Made by a program: the position numbers and the translations under genes
Shown here: piece after piece, positions 1-11,595 of the stretch
Position numbering within the stretch: position 1 is the stretch's first letter
How the letters are laid out: each line of letters opens with the position of its first letter
Source: Ascochyta rabiei
Lineage: Eukaryota; Ascomycota; Dothideomycetes; Pleosporales; Didymellaceae
Length of the DNA: 64,000 bases
Assembly: GCF_004011695.2 (NCBI RefSeq)
Contig: NC_082417.1
Span: 1,472,792-1,536,791 of the forward strand
Reading direction: 5' to 3'
Notes under the pieces: generated by a model
Told to the model about the DNA's origin: nothing
Databases searched by the model: none
Seen by the model: the letters and a program-made list of their open reading frames with translations, nothing else

Positions 1-1531
1 GGAGTTCCTAAGAGGGTAGCCTAGTAGCTCTATATTGTATAATTCTTTAACTAGACTTATGTTAATTATTAATATCTTCTGTCCCTATAGTTATCCTAGA
101 GGTGCCTCTAGTGTTTAGGATATCTTAATAGCTAGTGTCTTAGTGTAAGCTTGTTTTGCAGATCTAACCTAATCTTAAAGGTTAGCATTTTATTCTATCC
201 TAAATTATACTATCTTAGCAATTCTATTGCATAGGGTTAACTATTCTAGTGCTTTATCTTTATAGACATAGTAGTAATCTTCTAGTCTATAGCGTTGTCC
301 ACAAGCAGGGCATTTTGCTCCTCTAGCTGCTGCTGTATCCCCTCTTAGGGACTGCTTAGATATAGTTATTTAACTAATGTTCTGTTTTTAATAAGGTCTT
401 CCCTAACTCCCCTGTGTAGTAGGAGTAGATAATGCGTCTTTAACAAAATAAGAGGCGTCCCTGTTAGTGTCTAGGGTAGATTTACCACTAGCAGTAAGAG
501 TTAAGTTATTCCCTAAAGTAAAGGTGCCCCTTTACTATCTCTCCTTAGGGTAGTACTTACTTATATGCTCTTAGAAGCGTTTTATTATTTCTTTATAAGT
601 TATGTTTTATTCTTATCTACTATAGTCCTAGAATATAGTTACCTAGGTTAGCGCTATTTTTATTACTAAATCTAAGAAGTCTTAGACAGTGTCTTGTATA
701 TTGTATATTTTAGTAATACCCTCTATTTTAGCATTAGTTGCAGCATAATTATACCTAAGGAGCTATGTATCCTAGCTCCTAGGTTGTCTTATTAGCTTAA
801 GAGCTGCTAGGTATTAGTAGCGTGCGCGTAATTGTTCTTCTTTAGTATTAATGCTAACTGTGTGTTTAAGGCTAATAAGCTATGTTTAAATTAATTTACC
901 TAGTTAGCAGCAGTTCTTTATAATGTAAGGTAATACTAAGCTTTAGATAAACATTACTACCTTGTCTAGGTTAGCTTGTTCCTTGTAGTAGTCTCTATCC
1001 GCTATCTTGTAGGATCTAAGGCAGCTCTTCTAATAGTTATTATCTTCCTTCTATGCCTTTAGGCCGTTGGCTGATAGTTTAGATAGGATTTTAGGAAGCC
1101 AAGGGTTTTCTTGTTTATTATTGCTAAGGGCTAGCCTCCTCTTATAGCTAGTAATGTCTAGGGCGTTAGGTACTTGTAGCTTAGTCCTTAGAGGGATAGT
1201 CTAATTTATGTCTATCTTCTCCTATACGTCTAGAGAGGCGCAGTAGGTCTACAGTTAATATAACTAAGGTGTGTAGGTTGTGTAATCTATAAGAATTATT
1301 ATTAAGTTGCATATTGTTAACAGCAATATATTAAAAGGGTGTTTTAGTAGTGTTAGTAAGACTCTTAATTATTAGATAATATGCTTAATGTGCAAAGATG
1401 ATAATAAAGGTGATTAATTAATAATTATCTGTCTTAATGGCTCATTTTATGTGTGTGTGCCGCTAGTCCCTAAGTTAACCAAGGTTAACCCTAAACCCAC
1501 AACTTAGCTTAGTAAGGTTGGTTATCTAACA
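1..1531 (-). mobile_element. Partial Ty1/copia LTR element, minus strand
   Basis: Reverse-complementing this stretch gives a sequence that tracks the plus-strand element at 19683 to about 21215 almost base for base: LTR, leader and gag region. It is therefore the 5' portion of a second copy of the same copia family in the opposite orientation, cut off by the window edge, so its 3' LTR and target duplication cannot be checked. Differences from the plus copy are mostly transitions, consistent with RIP. No intact frame remains. The match was read by eye; exact identity was not computed. Confidence 0.85.
1370..1531 (-). repeat. Copia 5' LTR (minus strand)
   Basis: A 162-base LTR read on the minus strand, with TGTTAGATAA at its outer edge (1531) and TTATCTAATA at its inner edge (1370). 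It has the same length and core (GGGTTTAGGGTTAACC, GGCACACACACATAAAATG) as the LTRs at 19683 and 24714. Confidence 0.85.
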
Positions 1532-2281
1532 CTTAGTATAAGTAGTTAGAGTTATAGAAGAGTAGATAGTAGAGTAGTAGTATAGAATAGAAAGAGAGTT
1601 TCTCTACCTTTATATTATCTTCTTTTCTATTCTATCTTAACTAGTAGCCTTCTATTTGCTATACTATAATTAAGATTTAATAAATTCTATTTTACATAAT
1701 TCTTAATTAATAGTAGAATACATAAGAATTCACTAATTCTTCTTAAAATAATTCTTAATTATTGTAACAGTAACTAAGAATTAACTAATTCTTCTTTTAC
1801 TAATTCCTATTTACTAGTACAATAATTAAGAATTAACTAATGCTTCTTTAATTAACGCCTAATTATTCTACTAGTAATTAAAAATTAATCCAAACCTCTT
1901 TTATTAATTTCTAATTTCTAGTAGAATAATTAGGAATTAACTAATTCCTCTTTAATTAATTCTTAATTACTAGTAGTAAAATTAAGAATAAAGGTAATTC
2001 TCTAGTACCTAAACGCTGATTAGACTTACTAATAGCTAGAGCTAGCTATCTATATTAATACTTCTTTCTTCTCTTTACTATCTTTCTCTACTCTACTCTC
2101 TACTTTACTCTTTACTATACTATTCTATCTATAGGCCTCTACCTTCTACATCTATTACTAAATACTATAAAAGTAAGTGTTCTCTATTTTAACCCTAAGC
2201 TATATCTTCTACTAAAAGCCTACTAATATACCTATAGAAATAGTATAAGAAAACTCTATTTAACTAGCTAAGTATACTACT
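1532..2281. repeat. AT-rich spacer with degenerate ~65-bp tandem repeats
   Basis: No gene is visible. Between about 1690 and 1995 a loose unit recurs about five times, built around AATTCTTAATTA, ACTAGTA and GAATTAACTAATTC, with copies diverged by transitions and small indels. From 2000 to 2281 the sequence is pyrimidine-rich and may hold the promoter of the downstream helicase gene. I see no defined element in it. Confidence 0.5.
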
Positions 2282-2869
2282 ATGTCTACCTCTAACTACA
2301 CTCCTACTATAGAGCTAGGCTATAACCTATCTTACTCTTAAGATCTAGGGCTTCTATTCTGCTCTAATAGTAGCTGCCTTAGTAGTATTAATAGTAATTA
2401 AAGTACTACTATAGTAGATATTATAAAGCAGCACTTTACTAAGCATAAGATTACTTTAAGAGACAAGAAGATTAAGAAGTTTCTAGAAGATATTAAAGAC
2501 TATAGAATAGCTACTATTAGTAAGTCTGCTACTATGAAGAACTATAAGTATTATTTTAAAGAGTTACCTCTTATAGAAGAGGGCTATCTGTGCCTAGCTA
2601 AAGAGTGTAATAGAATCTTTAGTAATAGAAAAGTACTCTATCTACACCTAGAGGAACATAGAAAGAATAAGGAAATACCTTTCAATAGTAGTAAAAAGAG
2701 CTTTTATAAAGAGAATATGAAAATACAAAGCTTATTTAAGAAGAGAGATCTTATAAACTACTTTATTATAAAAGATAATAGTAGTACTACTAGCGCTATA
2801 GAGCCTACTATTACTACTACTACTCTTAGTACTTCTAACAGCCTTTTAATAGCTATAAAGAAGAGCTAG
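2282..2869 (+). pseudogene. N-terminal zinc-finger part of helicase copy A
   Basis: This frame starts at an ATG (2282) and encodes two C2H2-type fingers. The first has Cys-x4-Cys near 2360-2377 and a His-x3-His (HFTKH) near 2441. The second has CLAKEC and HLEEH in the stretch open from the ATG at 2534. Paired fingers at the N-terminus are typical of OrsD-type (DUF3505) domains found in fungal telomere-linked helicase proteins. In-frame TAA codons at 2339 and 2399 look like CAA-to-TAA changes. The frame ends at TAG 2867-2869, while the helicase frame, one base back, is already open from 2839. The two parts must be joined by a frameshift or an unrecognised intron, or the gene is dead at this point. 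If translation began at 2534, only the second finger would be made. Confidence 0.65.
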
Positions 2870-5800
2870 AAGCGTTTACTAACGCTACTAATCTAAGCTT
2901 TACTTTATTAGAGAATAAAGAGATACCTTCTACTATTAGTAAAACTAAGTTCTATCTCTTTCTTAATAACAAGAATCTTAATAGCTTACTTAAGCTAGTT
3001 ACTATTCCTATAAAGAAGAGTACTACTATAGAAGAGAGAGTAGAATATAATCTACTTAAGCTAGTAGAAGAGACTCTATACTCTATAGAACCTCTAGTAG
3101 AGAAGCTAAATAGAAGGCTTAGGCAGCAGCTACAAACAGAGGTACTAGCTACTAATAAAGAGAAGAATCTAAAAGACTTTAGCCTACTCTCTAATAAGGA
3201 TGTAAAAAGAAAGTACTATAAGTATTTTAGTCTATTTATAACCTATCTATATAGAGTTATTAGAGAAAGAGCTAGAGATAAGTCTACTACTAGTAAGCAA
3301 CCTATTCTACCCTCTCTAGTAGAAGAGCTAGTAGCTACTATAGTAGAGAATATAAAAGACTTTCTAGAAGCTAGTAAAGAAAACCTAGAAGATAGTATAC
3401 TAGATACTCTATTTACTACGCTAGTTGCTAGAAGTAAAGAGTATTTAATAGCTATAATAGATACTCTACTAGAGCAGCCTCTAGCACAAGATAACCTAGA
3501 AGAATACCCTAGCTTTAATAGTGCTATTATTACTTTTCTAGCTATTAAAAGTATAGATCTAAATACGAGAGTTACTAAGGCAGCTATTAGCATAGAGCAA
3601 GATTGCTCTTATCTAATCTATTCTGTTAGGCTATTCTCTATAGCTATAGTTAATAGTAGATATAATAAGTTAACTACTAGTGGTAACTCTACTAGCTTAG
3701 AAGAGGTCTTTCTAGACTACTATAGTAGAAATCTAACGACTAACTCTAGTAATAGCTTTAAAGAATTAACCTCTTTAAGAGCTTATACTAGAGCTATAGC
3801 TACTAACACGCTAACTAAGCCTAGAATAAGAGATATTAGTAACAATCTCTTTATAGTAGATAATAGTCTAGAAGTAGATATTAAGAAGCTTAAGAAGTTC
3901 TTTGTCTATATAGAAGATACCTTAGAAGAGTTTCTATTCTCTAGAATTATTTATCTAAATCCTAGTAATTTAGATCTAGACTTTAACAAGCTAGAAGATA
4001 GTATAGCAAATACTATTCCTACGTATAGCTTTCTAGAAGATACTACTAATAATAGAGACTATAACCTAAAAGACTATAGCTTCTACCTAATTGAAAGACT
4101 AGAAGATACTAGCTCTATCTTCTCTAAGTTCTTTATTAATAGCATTACTAGTACTAGTATAGATTTTAATATCTATAATATAAGAAGATACTTTAAAGAT
4201 AGACAAGAGTTTATTAAGCTACTAGGTCTAGCTTTCTATCTACTAGCAGCTTGCCCTATTAGAGGCACAGAGGTAGAGTTACTAAAGTATACCAATAGCC
4301 TAGAGCTAGGCTCTAGAAACCTATATATAGATAGCATTACTAAGCCAATAAAAGTAGAGACTAGCTATAGAAAGTCTAATAGTATTACTAATAGAGATAA
4401 TAACATAGTTAGGTTCTTTAGCCCTAAGTTTAGCTACCTACTAAAAGTATATATTACTATAGGCATACCTTTCTATAACTACCCAAACTTTAAGGTATTT
4501 AATATAAAGAAAGCTAGTCCTTATTTACTAGAAGTTAATAATAAGCTTGTTACTAGTAAAGGTATCTCTAATCTACTTAGTATAAAAAGCCTAGAGTTTC
4601 TAGGTACAAAGCTCTCTATTACTACTTGTAGACAAGCTATAAAGTATATTATTATTAATAGATTAAACATAGATCTAGAAGGTATACTAGAAGAAGAGGA
4701 AGAAGAGAATAATATAGAAGATGTTCCATTTAATCACTCTACTAAAGTAGCACTAGGTAACTATGCTAGAGATAGTAATATCCTAGCTAGTAAAACTAGT
4801 AGCCTAGAGCAAAAATCTATAGATTTTACTACTAGAATCTTCAACTATCTAGAGCTTAGTAGTAGAACTGTAGATAAGAAGCTAGTGGTCTTTAACGCTA
4901 TAGCTGCTAGGCTAGAAGACTCTATTCTACCTAGAGTAAAGCCTATTAGAAGAGAAGAAGCTAAGAGTATAGAAGAGTTAATAGAAGATATAAATATTAT
5001 AAGCTCTAGTAAAGCGCCTTCCCCTAGTAGTACTAGAGAAGAAGAGATAAGCTATAGTAGTATAGACTTTAATAACTATACTACTTTAAAAGATAACTTT
5101 AACTATAGTAATAGTACACAGGATATATTAGATAAAGTATATAACAATACTTCTAGTAAAGATACTATAAGAAGAGATAGAAGTAGTAGTAGTAGCTCTA
5201 GTAGTAGCTCTAGTAGAAAGAAGAGTAGACCTACTACTACTATAAGTAAGAGAAAGAAGTTTATAATAAATAGCTCTAGTTCTAGCTCTAGCTCTAGCTC
5301 TAGTTCTAGAAAAGAAGAGGCTCTTACTACTAGTAGTCCTAAAGTCGTTATACTAAAAAAGCCTATTAATAAGAGGTATTATACTAGAGTAGATACGCTA
5401 CCTAGGAAAGAAGAAGATATAATAGATATCTCTAGTAATAGCACTAGTAGTAGCTTAGAAGACAACGCTAGCTTAGAAGAAGATAATAGTACTAGAGTTT
5501 ATAGGATAAGAAATAGAAGAAGTCTATATAAGATTAATAAAAGCACTAAAGAAGATACTTCTACTCTATATTCTATCTTTACTACTAGACTAGAGGCTAC
5601 TTCTACTAGTAAGAATAATAGTAGAAGGAATAGTAGAAGCAATAGCTTAGACGCTAGTAATAGCTTTACTAGTGCTAATTATATACCTGGTACTTCTATA
5701 GCTACTACTAGTGCTAGTAAGAAAAAAGGTATAGAAGAAGAGAATAACTATAGTACTATTCTAAACCTAGTAGAAGACTATAAGAGTAAAAGCCTAGCTT

Positions 5801-8520
5801 CTAGTAAAAGTAAAGAAGTAAAAAAGCCTCTAGTCTATACTACTAGCACTAGTAAAAGTAGTAAAGAGAATAGAAGAACTAAAAGAATACCTACTAGTAC
5901 TTCTAGAAGTAGTAGTAGCTCTAGCGCTAGTGCTTCTACTACTAAAGAGAATAGACCTATAGAAGATAATCTTAGTAGTAATAGTAAATTAGCTAGAGAA
6001 GAAGATGCTATTTTAGAACAAGACTCTAGTAGTAACTATAGTCTAGATATAGAAGATAGTTCTCTTTTAGAAGAACTTAATAGAGATAAAGAGAATCTAG
6101 TAGCTTCTACTATAGAAGAGAATAGTAGTAGTAGCACTAGTAAAGAAAAAGAAGATGCTAACTCTAGTCAAAGTAAAGAGGTACTAGTACAAGATAAACT
6201 AGATCTAGCTAGGCCTTCTTTTAGAACTAGCTCTAGTATTCTTAGTAGTAATATTAACTATATAAGAGAACTTACTTCTAATAGAGAAAGAGAAGTGCTA
6301 TTAAATAGAAACACTACTATAGATCTTAGTAGTAGTAGGGTTCTACCTAGCTTAGACTTTACTAAAGAAGAAGAAGACATCTTTTCTAAAAGCTCTTCTA
6401 GTAGAGAAATGCGTACTAGTAGCTATAGTAAGAAAATAGAAGCTATTTTTAATAGAGATATAGAAAAGGAAAAGACTAGTCTACCTAGTACTTTACCTAT
6501 TCTACCTAGTAGTCCTAGTAAAAGAAAGTCTAGTATAGACTTAACTAGCCCTATAAGCTCTAAGCTTAAAAAGGTAAACTATTTAGAAGGTATTGTTACT
6601 AAAAGTAGTAGAAGTAATAGTATATGTCTAGAAGAAAGAAAAAAGATTATTATAGAGAATATTAAACTTAGAAGGCTAACTAACTTAGCTATAAGTAGTA
6701 GAAGAAAGACCTTACTAGAGAGCTTAAAAGAGCTATATAAAAGTATAAATATAGAAATAAAAGACTTTAAAAGCCCTAGGCAAGAAGAGGCTATTAAAGA
6801 GATAATAGATTCTACTCCTTTCTTAACCTATATATCTAAAACAGGAGGTGGAAAATCTAATCTCTTCTTTCTACTTAGCTACTTATATTCTAATAGAAAG
6901 TATATAGTAGTAGTACCTAGAGTAAGCTTACTAAAAGACCTTTATAATAGATCTAGAAGCTTAAAGCTTAATAGTATACTAATAGATGCTAATAACCTAG
7001 ATACGCTAGATACTAAAGAGATAAAAGCAAATCTACTCTTTATATCTATAGATTTACTACTTGAGGTTAGCTTTTTAAGCTACTTACATAGTCTTAAGAT
7101 AGATAGAGTATCTACTACTATCTTCTTAGAAGAAGCACACTTACTACTACTAGAAGAAAGCTTTAGGCCTAGGCTAGAGAGTATTAATAAGAATCTTAAT
7201 CTAGAGTTTAATCTAGTATTTATAAGCGCTACGCTACCTAGTAGCTTACTTAAACTATTAAAGTTAAAGTTTAGTATCTATAAGCCCTATACTATTAAAG
7301 AGTCTACTACTAGAGATAAAATAAGCTACATACCTGTAGAAAGTACTAAGCCTATAGAGATAGCTAGAAGTATACTAATAGAAGAAGTAAAGTCTTTAGA
7401 AAGTAAAGAAAGGATAATTCTCTATACTAGAACTAAAGATGAAGCTAGAAGGGTAGCTAAAGCGTTTGCTATACCTTACTACTATAGCACTAAAGATCTA
7501 GAAGAAAAGGTACTACTAGAGAAAAATCTAAGCTTATTTCTAGATAGTAATAATAGTACTTATACTAGTATAGTAGCTACTAGCGCTTTACTAGGACGGA
7601 TAGATTATCCTTTTATTAAGAGCATTATTTTTATCTATATCTATAATAGCTTTATTAATACCATACAAGGTATAGGTAGAGTAGCTAGATTATTAAAAGA
7701 TGGCAAAGCTTTTCTAATTTATCCTAGTAATATAAAAGTTAGATTAGTAGAGACTTCTATTAACGCTAGTAGTATAACTATGTTAGCAGAGTTTAAAGTA
7801 ATAGATAATAACAAGTTAATAGAGTTTCTACTAGATAGAACTTGTAATAGAAGAATACTAAAAGAATATCTAGAAGATAAGCAAGAGCTAACTTTTTCTC
7901 TAGAAGTAGCTAAGTGTATTAGTTGTTTAAAAAGAAGTAAAAGTCTAGAAAATGCTAAAGAAAGCCTAACTAGCAACTCTATTCTAGTAGAAACCTTAAA
8001 AGTTAAAATAATAGAAAAGATAGAAGATTTTACTACTAAATTTTGTATTAATTGCTTCTTTAGATATAAGTATCCTAGCTATAGCACGCACTCTTTAGAG
8101 GATTGCTCTAACTATAAAAGTAGCTTAGAGAATAGAGTAAGATCTATCTTTAAAGTTATAAAAACACCTATTAATAATAGAGGTATTATACCACCTAACC
8201 TAGTATGCTACTATTGCTATTTACCTAAGTTTATTTACTATTCAAAGAGTAAAGCTACTTGCTTATATAGAGATATAAAAGTTAACTATATAGTATTTCT
8301 ACAAGAACTAATTAAGAGAGACATTTCTATTTCCCGCTTAGAAACACTATCTAAGCTTAAAGAAGACTATTTAAAAGATACTAGCTACACTACTAAAGAA
8401 GACTTTATAATAGTAGAGCTACTAAGTAAAGTAGTAGAAGTAGATACTAAGAAGGTTCTTTTACTCTATAAGATTCTACTAGATGTTACACTACTAGACC
8501 TAGAGAAAGATATAAATTAA
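2839..8520 (+). CDS. Telomere-linked RecQ-like helicase, copy A (open frame)
   Basis: One frame is open for 1,893 codons. It has no ATG before about 6408, so its N-terminus must come from the overlapping upstream frame. Order: an all-alpha-looking region; an RGTE motif with a following YRKS at about 4258-4380 that matches the RG-E...H/Y-K region of fungal telomere-linked helicases; a Ser/Glu/Lys-rich disordered linker with poly-Ser (about 5000-6600); a RecQ-like helicase core with Walker A GGGKS (6844-6858), DEAH-like EEAH (7129-7140), SATL near 7228 and motif VI-like QGIGRVAR near 7666. A CNRR...CISC module and two further Cys clusters (CINC, CYYC) follow at the C-terminus. I find no Trp codon in the frame, and Gln is very rare. 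CpA and TpG are almost absent from the DNA, so RIP has run to saturation, yet no in-frame stop occurs. Homology to copies C and D is clear; activity is inferred, not shown. Confidence 0.75.
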   Translation, partial: QPFNSYKEELEAFTNATNLSFTLLENKEIPSTISKTKFYLFLNNKNLNSLLKLVTIPIKKSTTIEERVEYNLLKLVEETLYSIEPLVEKLNRRLRQQLQTEVLATNKEKNLKDFSLLSNKDVKRKYYKYFSLFITYLYRVIRERARDKSTTSKQPILPSLVEELVATIVENIKDFLEASKENLEDSILDTLFTTLVARSKEYLIAIIDTLLEQPLAQDNLEEYPSFNSAIITFLAIKSIDLNTRVTKAAISIEQDCSYLIYSVRLFSIAIVNSRYNKLTTSGNSTSLEEVFLDYYSRNLTTNSSNSFKELTSLRAYTRAIATNTLTKPRIRDISNNLFIVDNSLEVDIKKLKKFFVYIEDTLEEFLFSRIIYLNPSNLDLDFNKLEDSIANTIPTYSFLEDTTNNRDYNLKDYSFYLIERLEDTSSIFSKFFINSITSTSIDFNIYNIRRYFKDRQEFIKLLGLAFYLLAACPIRGTEVELLKYTNSLELGSRNLYIDSITKPIKVETSYRKSNSITNRDNNIVRFFSPKFSYLLKVYITIGIPFYNYPNFKVFNIKKASPYLLEVNNKLVTSKGISNLLSIKSLEFLGTKLSITTCRQAIKYIIINRLNIDLEGILEEEEEENNIEDVPFNHSTKVALGNYARDSNILASKTSSLEQKSIDFTTRIFNYLELSSRTVDKKLVVFNAIAARLEDSILPRVKPIRREEAKSIEELIEDINIISSSKAPSPSSTREEEISYSSIDFNNYTTLKDNFNYSNSTQDILDKVYNNTSSKDTIRRDRSSSSSSSSSSSRKKSRPTTTISKRKKFIINSSSSSSSSSSSSRKEEALTTSSPKVVILKKPINKRYYTRVDTLPRKEEDIIDISSNSTSSSLEDNASLEEDNSTRVYRIRNRRSLYKINKSTKEDTSTLYSIFTTRLEATSTSKNNSRRNSRSNSLDASNSFTSANYIPGTSIATTSASKKKGIEEENNYSTILNLVEDYKSKSLASSKSKEVKKPLVYTTSTSKSSKENRRTKRIPTSTSRSSSSSSASASTTKENRPIEDNLSSNSKLAREEDAILEQDSSSNYSLDIEDSSLLEELNRDKENLVASTIEENSSSSTSKEKEDANSSQSKEVLVQDKLDLARPSFRTSSSILSSNINYIRELTSNREREVLLNRNTTIDLSSSRVLPSLDFTKEEEDIFSKSSSSREMRTSSYSKKIEAIFNRDIEKEKTSLPSTLPILPSSPSKRKSSIDLTSPISSKLKKVNYLEGIVTKSSRSNSICLEERKKIIIENIKLRRLTNLAISSRRKTLLESLKELYKSINIEIKDFKSPRQEEAIKEIIDSTPFLTYISKTGGGKSNLFFLLSYLYSNRKYIVVVPRVSLLKDLYNRSRSLKLNSILIDANNLDTLDTKEIKANLLFISIDLLLEVSFLSYLHSLKIDRVSTTIFLEEAHLLLLEESFRPRLESINKNLNLEFNLVFISATLPSSLLKLLKLKFSIYKPYTIKESTTRDKISYIPVESTKPIEIARSILIEEVKSLESKERIILYTRTKDEARRVAKAFAIPYYYSTKDLEEKVLLEKNLSLFLDSNNSTYTSIVATSALLGRIDYPFIKSIIFIYIYNSFINTIQGIGRVARLLKDGKAFLIYPSNIKVRLVETSINASSITMLAEFKVIDNNKLIEFLLDRTCNRRILKEYLEDKQELTFSLEVAKCISCLKRSKSLENAKESLTSNSILVETLKVKIIEKIEDFTTKFCINCFFRYKYPSYSTHSLEDCSNYKSSLENRVRSIFKVIKTPINNRGIIPPNLVCYYCYLPKFIYYSKSKATCLYRDIKVNYIVFLQELIKRDISISRLETLSKLKEDYLKDTSYTTKEDFIIVELLSKVVEVDTKKVLLLYKILLDVTLLDLEKDIN

Positions 8521-9825
8521 GTAGAAAACAAATCTACTACTAGTACTATCAGCTTAGTATCTAGCAATCTAGCTACTAGTATAGAAGAAACTACTTTAGA
8601 AAGCTTAAAATCTATCTTCTATACTTAAAAGCTCTACTTTCCTCCCTACTATAGTAGCTTTTAAATAGTAAAATATAGATACGAATTTTATCTTCTCTAT
8701 TCTCTTTAGAAGAGAATGTTATTCTAGTAGTTAGCTTTATTAATATATGCTCTATACTCTCTATATACCTATCTCTACTTTTTATACTTCGTATTATTCT
8801 TACCTTAGGAATAAGAAAAAAAGTATCTAGCTAATAATTGTTTCTAGTACTTTATTCTTTCTATTCTCTTCTCTAGTCTATTTACTTTCTAGTTATAGTA
8901 AAGATAGGAATAATAGTAAGCTTTTCTACTCTACTACTTTCTATACTCCCTATACTCTACTCTATAATCTATACTCTCTAATTCTTTTTTAGTAGAAGAA
9001 GAGTACCTACTAGCTATTAACTTTAGTAAATTAGGTATAAAAGCTACTCTATAGCTTATCTACTTAACTACTACTAGATCTCTACTCTATCTATCTTAGT
9101 ACTCTTTTGTTAGTTAGTACTACTTTCTTTCTTTACTTTGTAGCACTATCTTATAGTACTTTCTATATAGTGAAAAAAAAAGTTACTTATCTACTACTAG
9201 AAAAACAAAAGTAGAAGCTTTCTGTTCTACTTATATAAAAAAAATCTCTTTACTTTAGAGATAAAACTAGTAAGTATAAGCTAAGTATAGTAAATAAAGA
9301 ATAGAAAGTAAGTATAAGCTAACTTAACTAGTAAATAAATTATAAAGTACTTTTGTTCTAGTACTTATCTATATAGATTTTTTATCCTTAGTATTATAAG
9401 AAGCTTTATTTCTTTATTTCTATAGTCTTTATAATTTTTATCCATTTAGTAATAAACTAGCGTAGCTATTCTTACTATATAGTATTTTCTTTTTAAACCT
9501 TACTTTACTACTTTCTAGCTAGTTCTTTCTTTTAGCTAGTTTTTTTACTTATTCTTTTTACTAGTTACTGTATTCTATAGCTTCCTAAGAGTTTACCTTT
9601 ACCTTTTTTCTAGTAAAGCTAGAAGTTTCTTTTTATAAAATTAATTACTATAAGTAAGCTTTTCTCTATCTTTTATACTATACTACTACTAGTAGTACTT
9701 CTAGTATTCTACTAGTAAGAATAGTAGTTAGCTTACTACTTTTAAGCTTAAATAAAGTAAATACTTTTCTTTATCTATAAGTAAAAATAAAGTAGTTACT
9801 ATCTATCTCTATCTAGTAGTAATAG
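8521..9825. other. AT-rich gene-free stretch
   Basis: This is a T-rich, low-complexity spacer with many CTA, TAG and CTTT runs. I see no open frame of note, no tandem unit and no recognisable element. It probably represents the 3' flank of helicase A plus RIP-eroded DNA. Confidence 0.5.
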
Positions 9826-11595
9826 AAGAAGGAAAACAGGTATAGGGTTAGACGAACATCAAAATTTTAAATTTTAAATTTTAGGGTGGAATAGGAAGCG
9901 CACAATTGCGTAAAGAGAACGTACTCTTTAGAATTCCAGCCTCAGCAGTAGTTCTTAATTTATTAGCGCTGGAAGGGGGTGCTATTGCAGGCGCAGGACA
10001 CAGAGCGCGCTAGGCCAAGAAGAGTTATTATTACCTACCTCTACCTCTAGCGCTATACAGCTAGCAACTACTATAGCTAAGCTTAGAAAGGTAGAACCTT
10101 ATACTGTAAGTTAAACGCAACTTACAGAGCTATAATATAAGTTGTAGTTATAGTGCTGTTAGTAGGTACTACTGCAGCGCAGGACGCAGAGCGCGCTAGG
10201 ATAAGAAGAGTTATTATTGCCTACCTTTACCTCTAGCGCTATACAGCTAGTAACTACTACAGCTAAGCCTAGTTAGGTAGAACCTTATACTATAAGTTAG
10301 ACGCAACTTATAGAGCTATAATATAAGTTGTAGTTATAGTGCTGTTAGTAGGTACTGTTGCAGCGCAGGACGTAGAGCGCGCTAGGCTAAGAAGAGTTAT
10401 TATTACCTACCTCTACCTAGAGCGCTACGCAGCCAGCAACTACTGTAGCTAAGCTTAGAGAGGTAGAACCTTATAATATAAGTTAAACGCAACTTACAGA
10501 GCTATAATATAAGTTATAGTTATAGTGCTGTTAGTAGGTACTGCTGCAGCGCAGAACGTAGAGCGCGCTGGGCTAAGAAGAGTTATTATTGCCTACCTTT
10601 ACCTCCAGCGCCACGCAGCTAGTAACTACTACAGCTAAGATTAGGTAGGCAGACCCTTATACTACAAGTTAAACGTAACTTACAGAGCTATAATATAAGT
10701 TGTAGTTATAGTTCTGTTAGTAGGTACTGCTGCAGCATAGAACGCAGAGCACGCTAGGCTAAGAAGAGTTATTGTTGCCTAGCTCTACCTCTAGCGCTAC
10801 GCAGCTAGTAACTACTATAGCTAAGCTTAGAGAGGTAGAACCTTATGCTGTAAGTTAAACGCAACTTATAGAGCTATAATATAAGTTGTAGTTATAGTGC
10901 TGTTAGTAGGTACTGCTGCAGCGCAGGACGCAGAGCGCGCTAGGCTAAGAAGAGTTATTGTTGCCTACCTTTACCTCCAGCGCTACACAGCCAGTAACTA
11001 CTACAGCTAAGCCTAGGTAGGCAGAACCTTGTGCTGTAAGTTAAACGCAGCTTGTAGAGCTATAATATAAGTTGTAGTTATAGTGCTGTTAGTAGGTACT
11101 ACTGCAGCGCAGGACGTAGAGCGCGCTAGGCTAAGAATAGTTATTGTTACCTACCTTTACCTCCAGCGCCACGCAGCCAGCAACTACTACAGCTAAGCCT
11201 AGGCAGGCAGAACCTTGTGCTGTAAGTTGAACGCAGCTTATAGAGCTATAATCTAAGATATAGATATATTATACTATAACTTACAGTTATAAATATATTA
11301 GTCTTTAACTTACATACAACTTATAGAGCTATAATCTATGTTATAGATATATTGTTTTTTAACTTATATATAACTTATAGAGCTATAATCTAAGTTGTAG
11401 ATATATTGTTTTTTAACTTACACGTAACTTACAGAGCTATAATCAAAGTTGTAAATATATTATTCTTTAACTTATACGCAACTTGTAGAGCTATAACCTG
11501 GGTTATAGATATATTGTTCTTTAACTTACACGCAACTTATAGAGCTATAACCTAAGTTATAAATATATTGTTCTTTAACTTATATACAACTTATA
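9826..11595. repeat. Satellite block 1: leader, ~187-bp units, ~63-bp units
   Basis: The block opens with a unique leader (GGAAAACAGGTATAG, then AAATTTTAAATTTTAGGG, then AGCGCACAATTGCG). About seven tandem units of ~187 bp follow (about 9985-11230), each carrying AGAGCGCGCTAGG and the arms CTGTAAGTT/AACTTACAG around AAACGC, a hairpin. About six shorter units of ~63 bp come next, carrying TTATAGAGCTATAA and ATATATTGTTCTTTAACTT. Copies differ mainly as GCA/GTA, CCAG/CTAG and TGCA/TGTA/TACA/TATA, which shows C-to-T change on both strands. No coding potential is seen. Confidence 0.85.

Noticed and set aside
2839..2866. Programmed -1 ribosomal frameshift in helicase A
   Set aside because: No canonical X XXY YYZ heptamer or clear downstream pseudoknot; an indel or intron explains it equally well, so it is kept only as an open question.
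3243..3593. Minus-strand frame of 116 codons inside helicase A
   Set aside because: It is a shadow of the plus-strand coding frame, Ser/Ile/Leu-rich because the sense strand is TA-rich.
4201..4700. RGTE...RQAI segment as a tyrosine recombinase (R...HxxR...Y) domain
   Set aside because: The RG-E motif is suggestive, but HxxR and the nucleophile Tyr cannot be placed with confidence in copies A, C or D.
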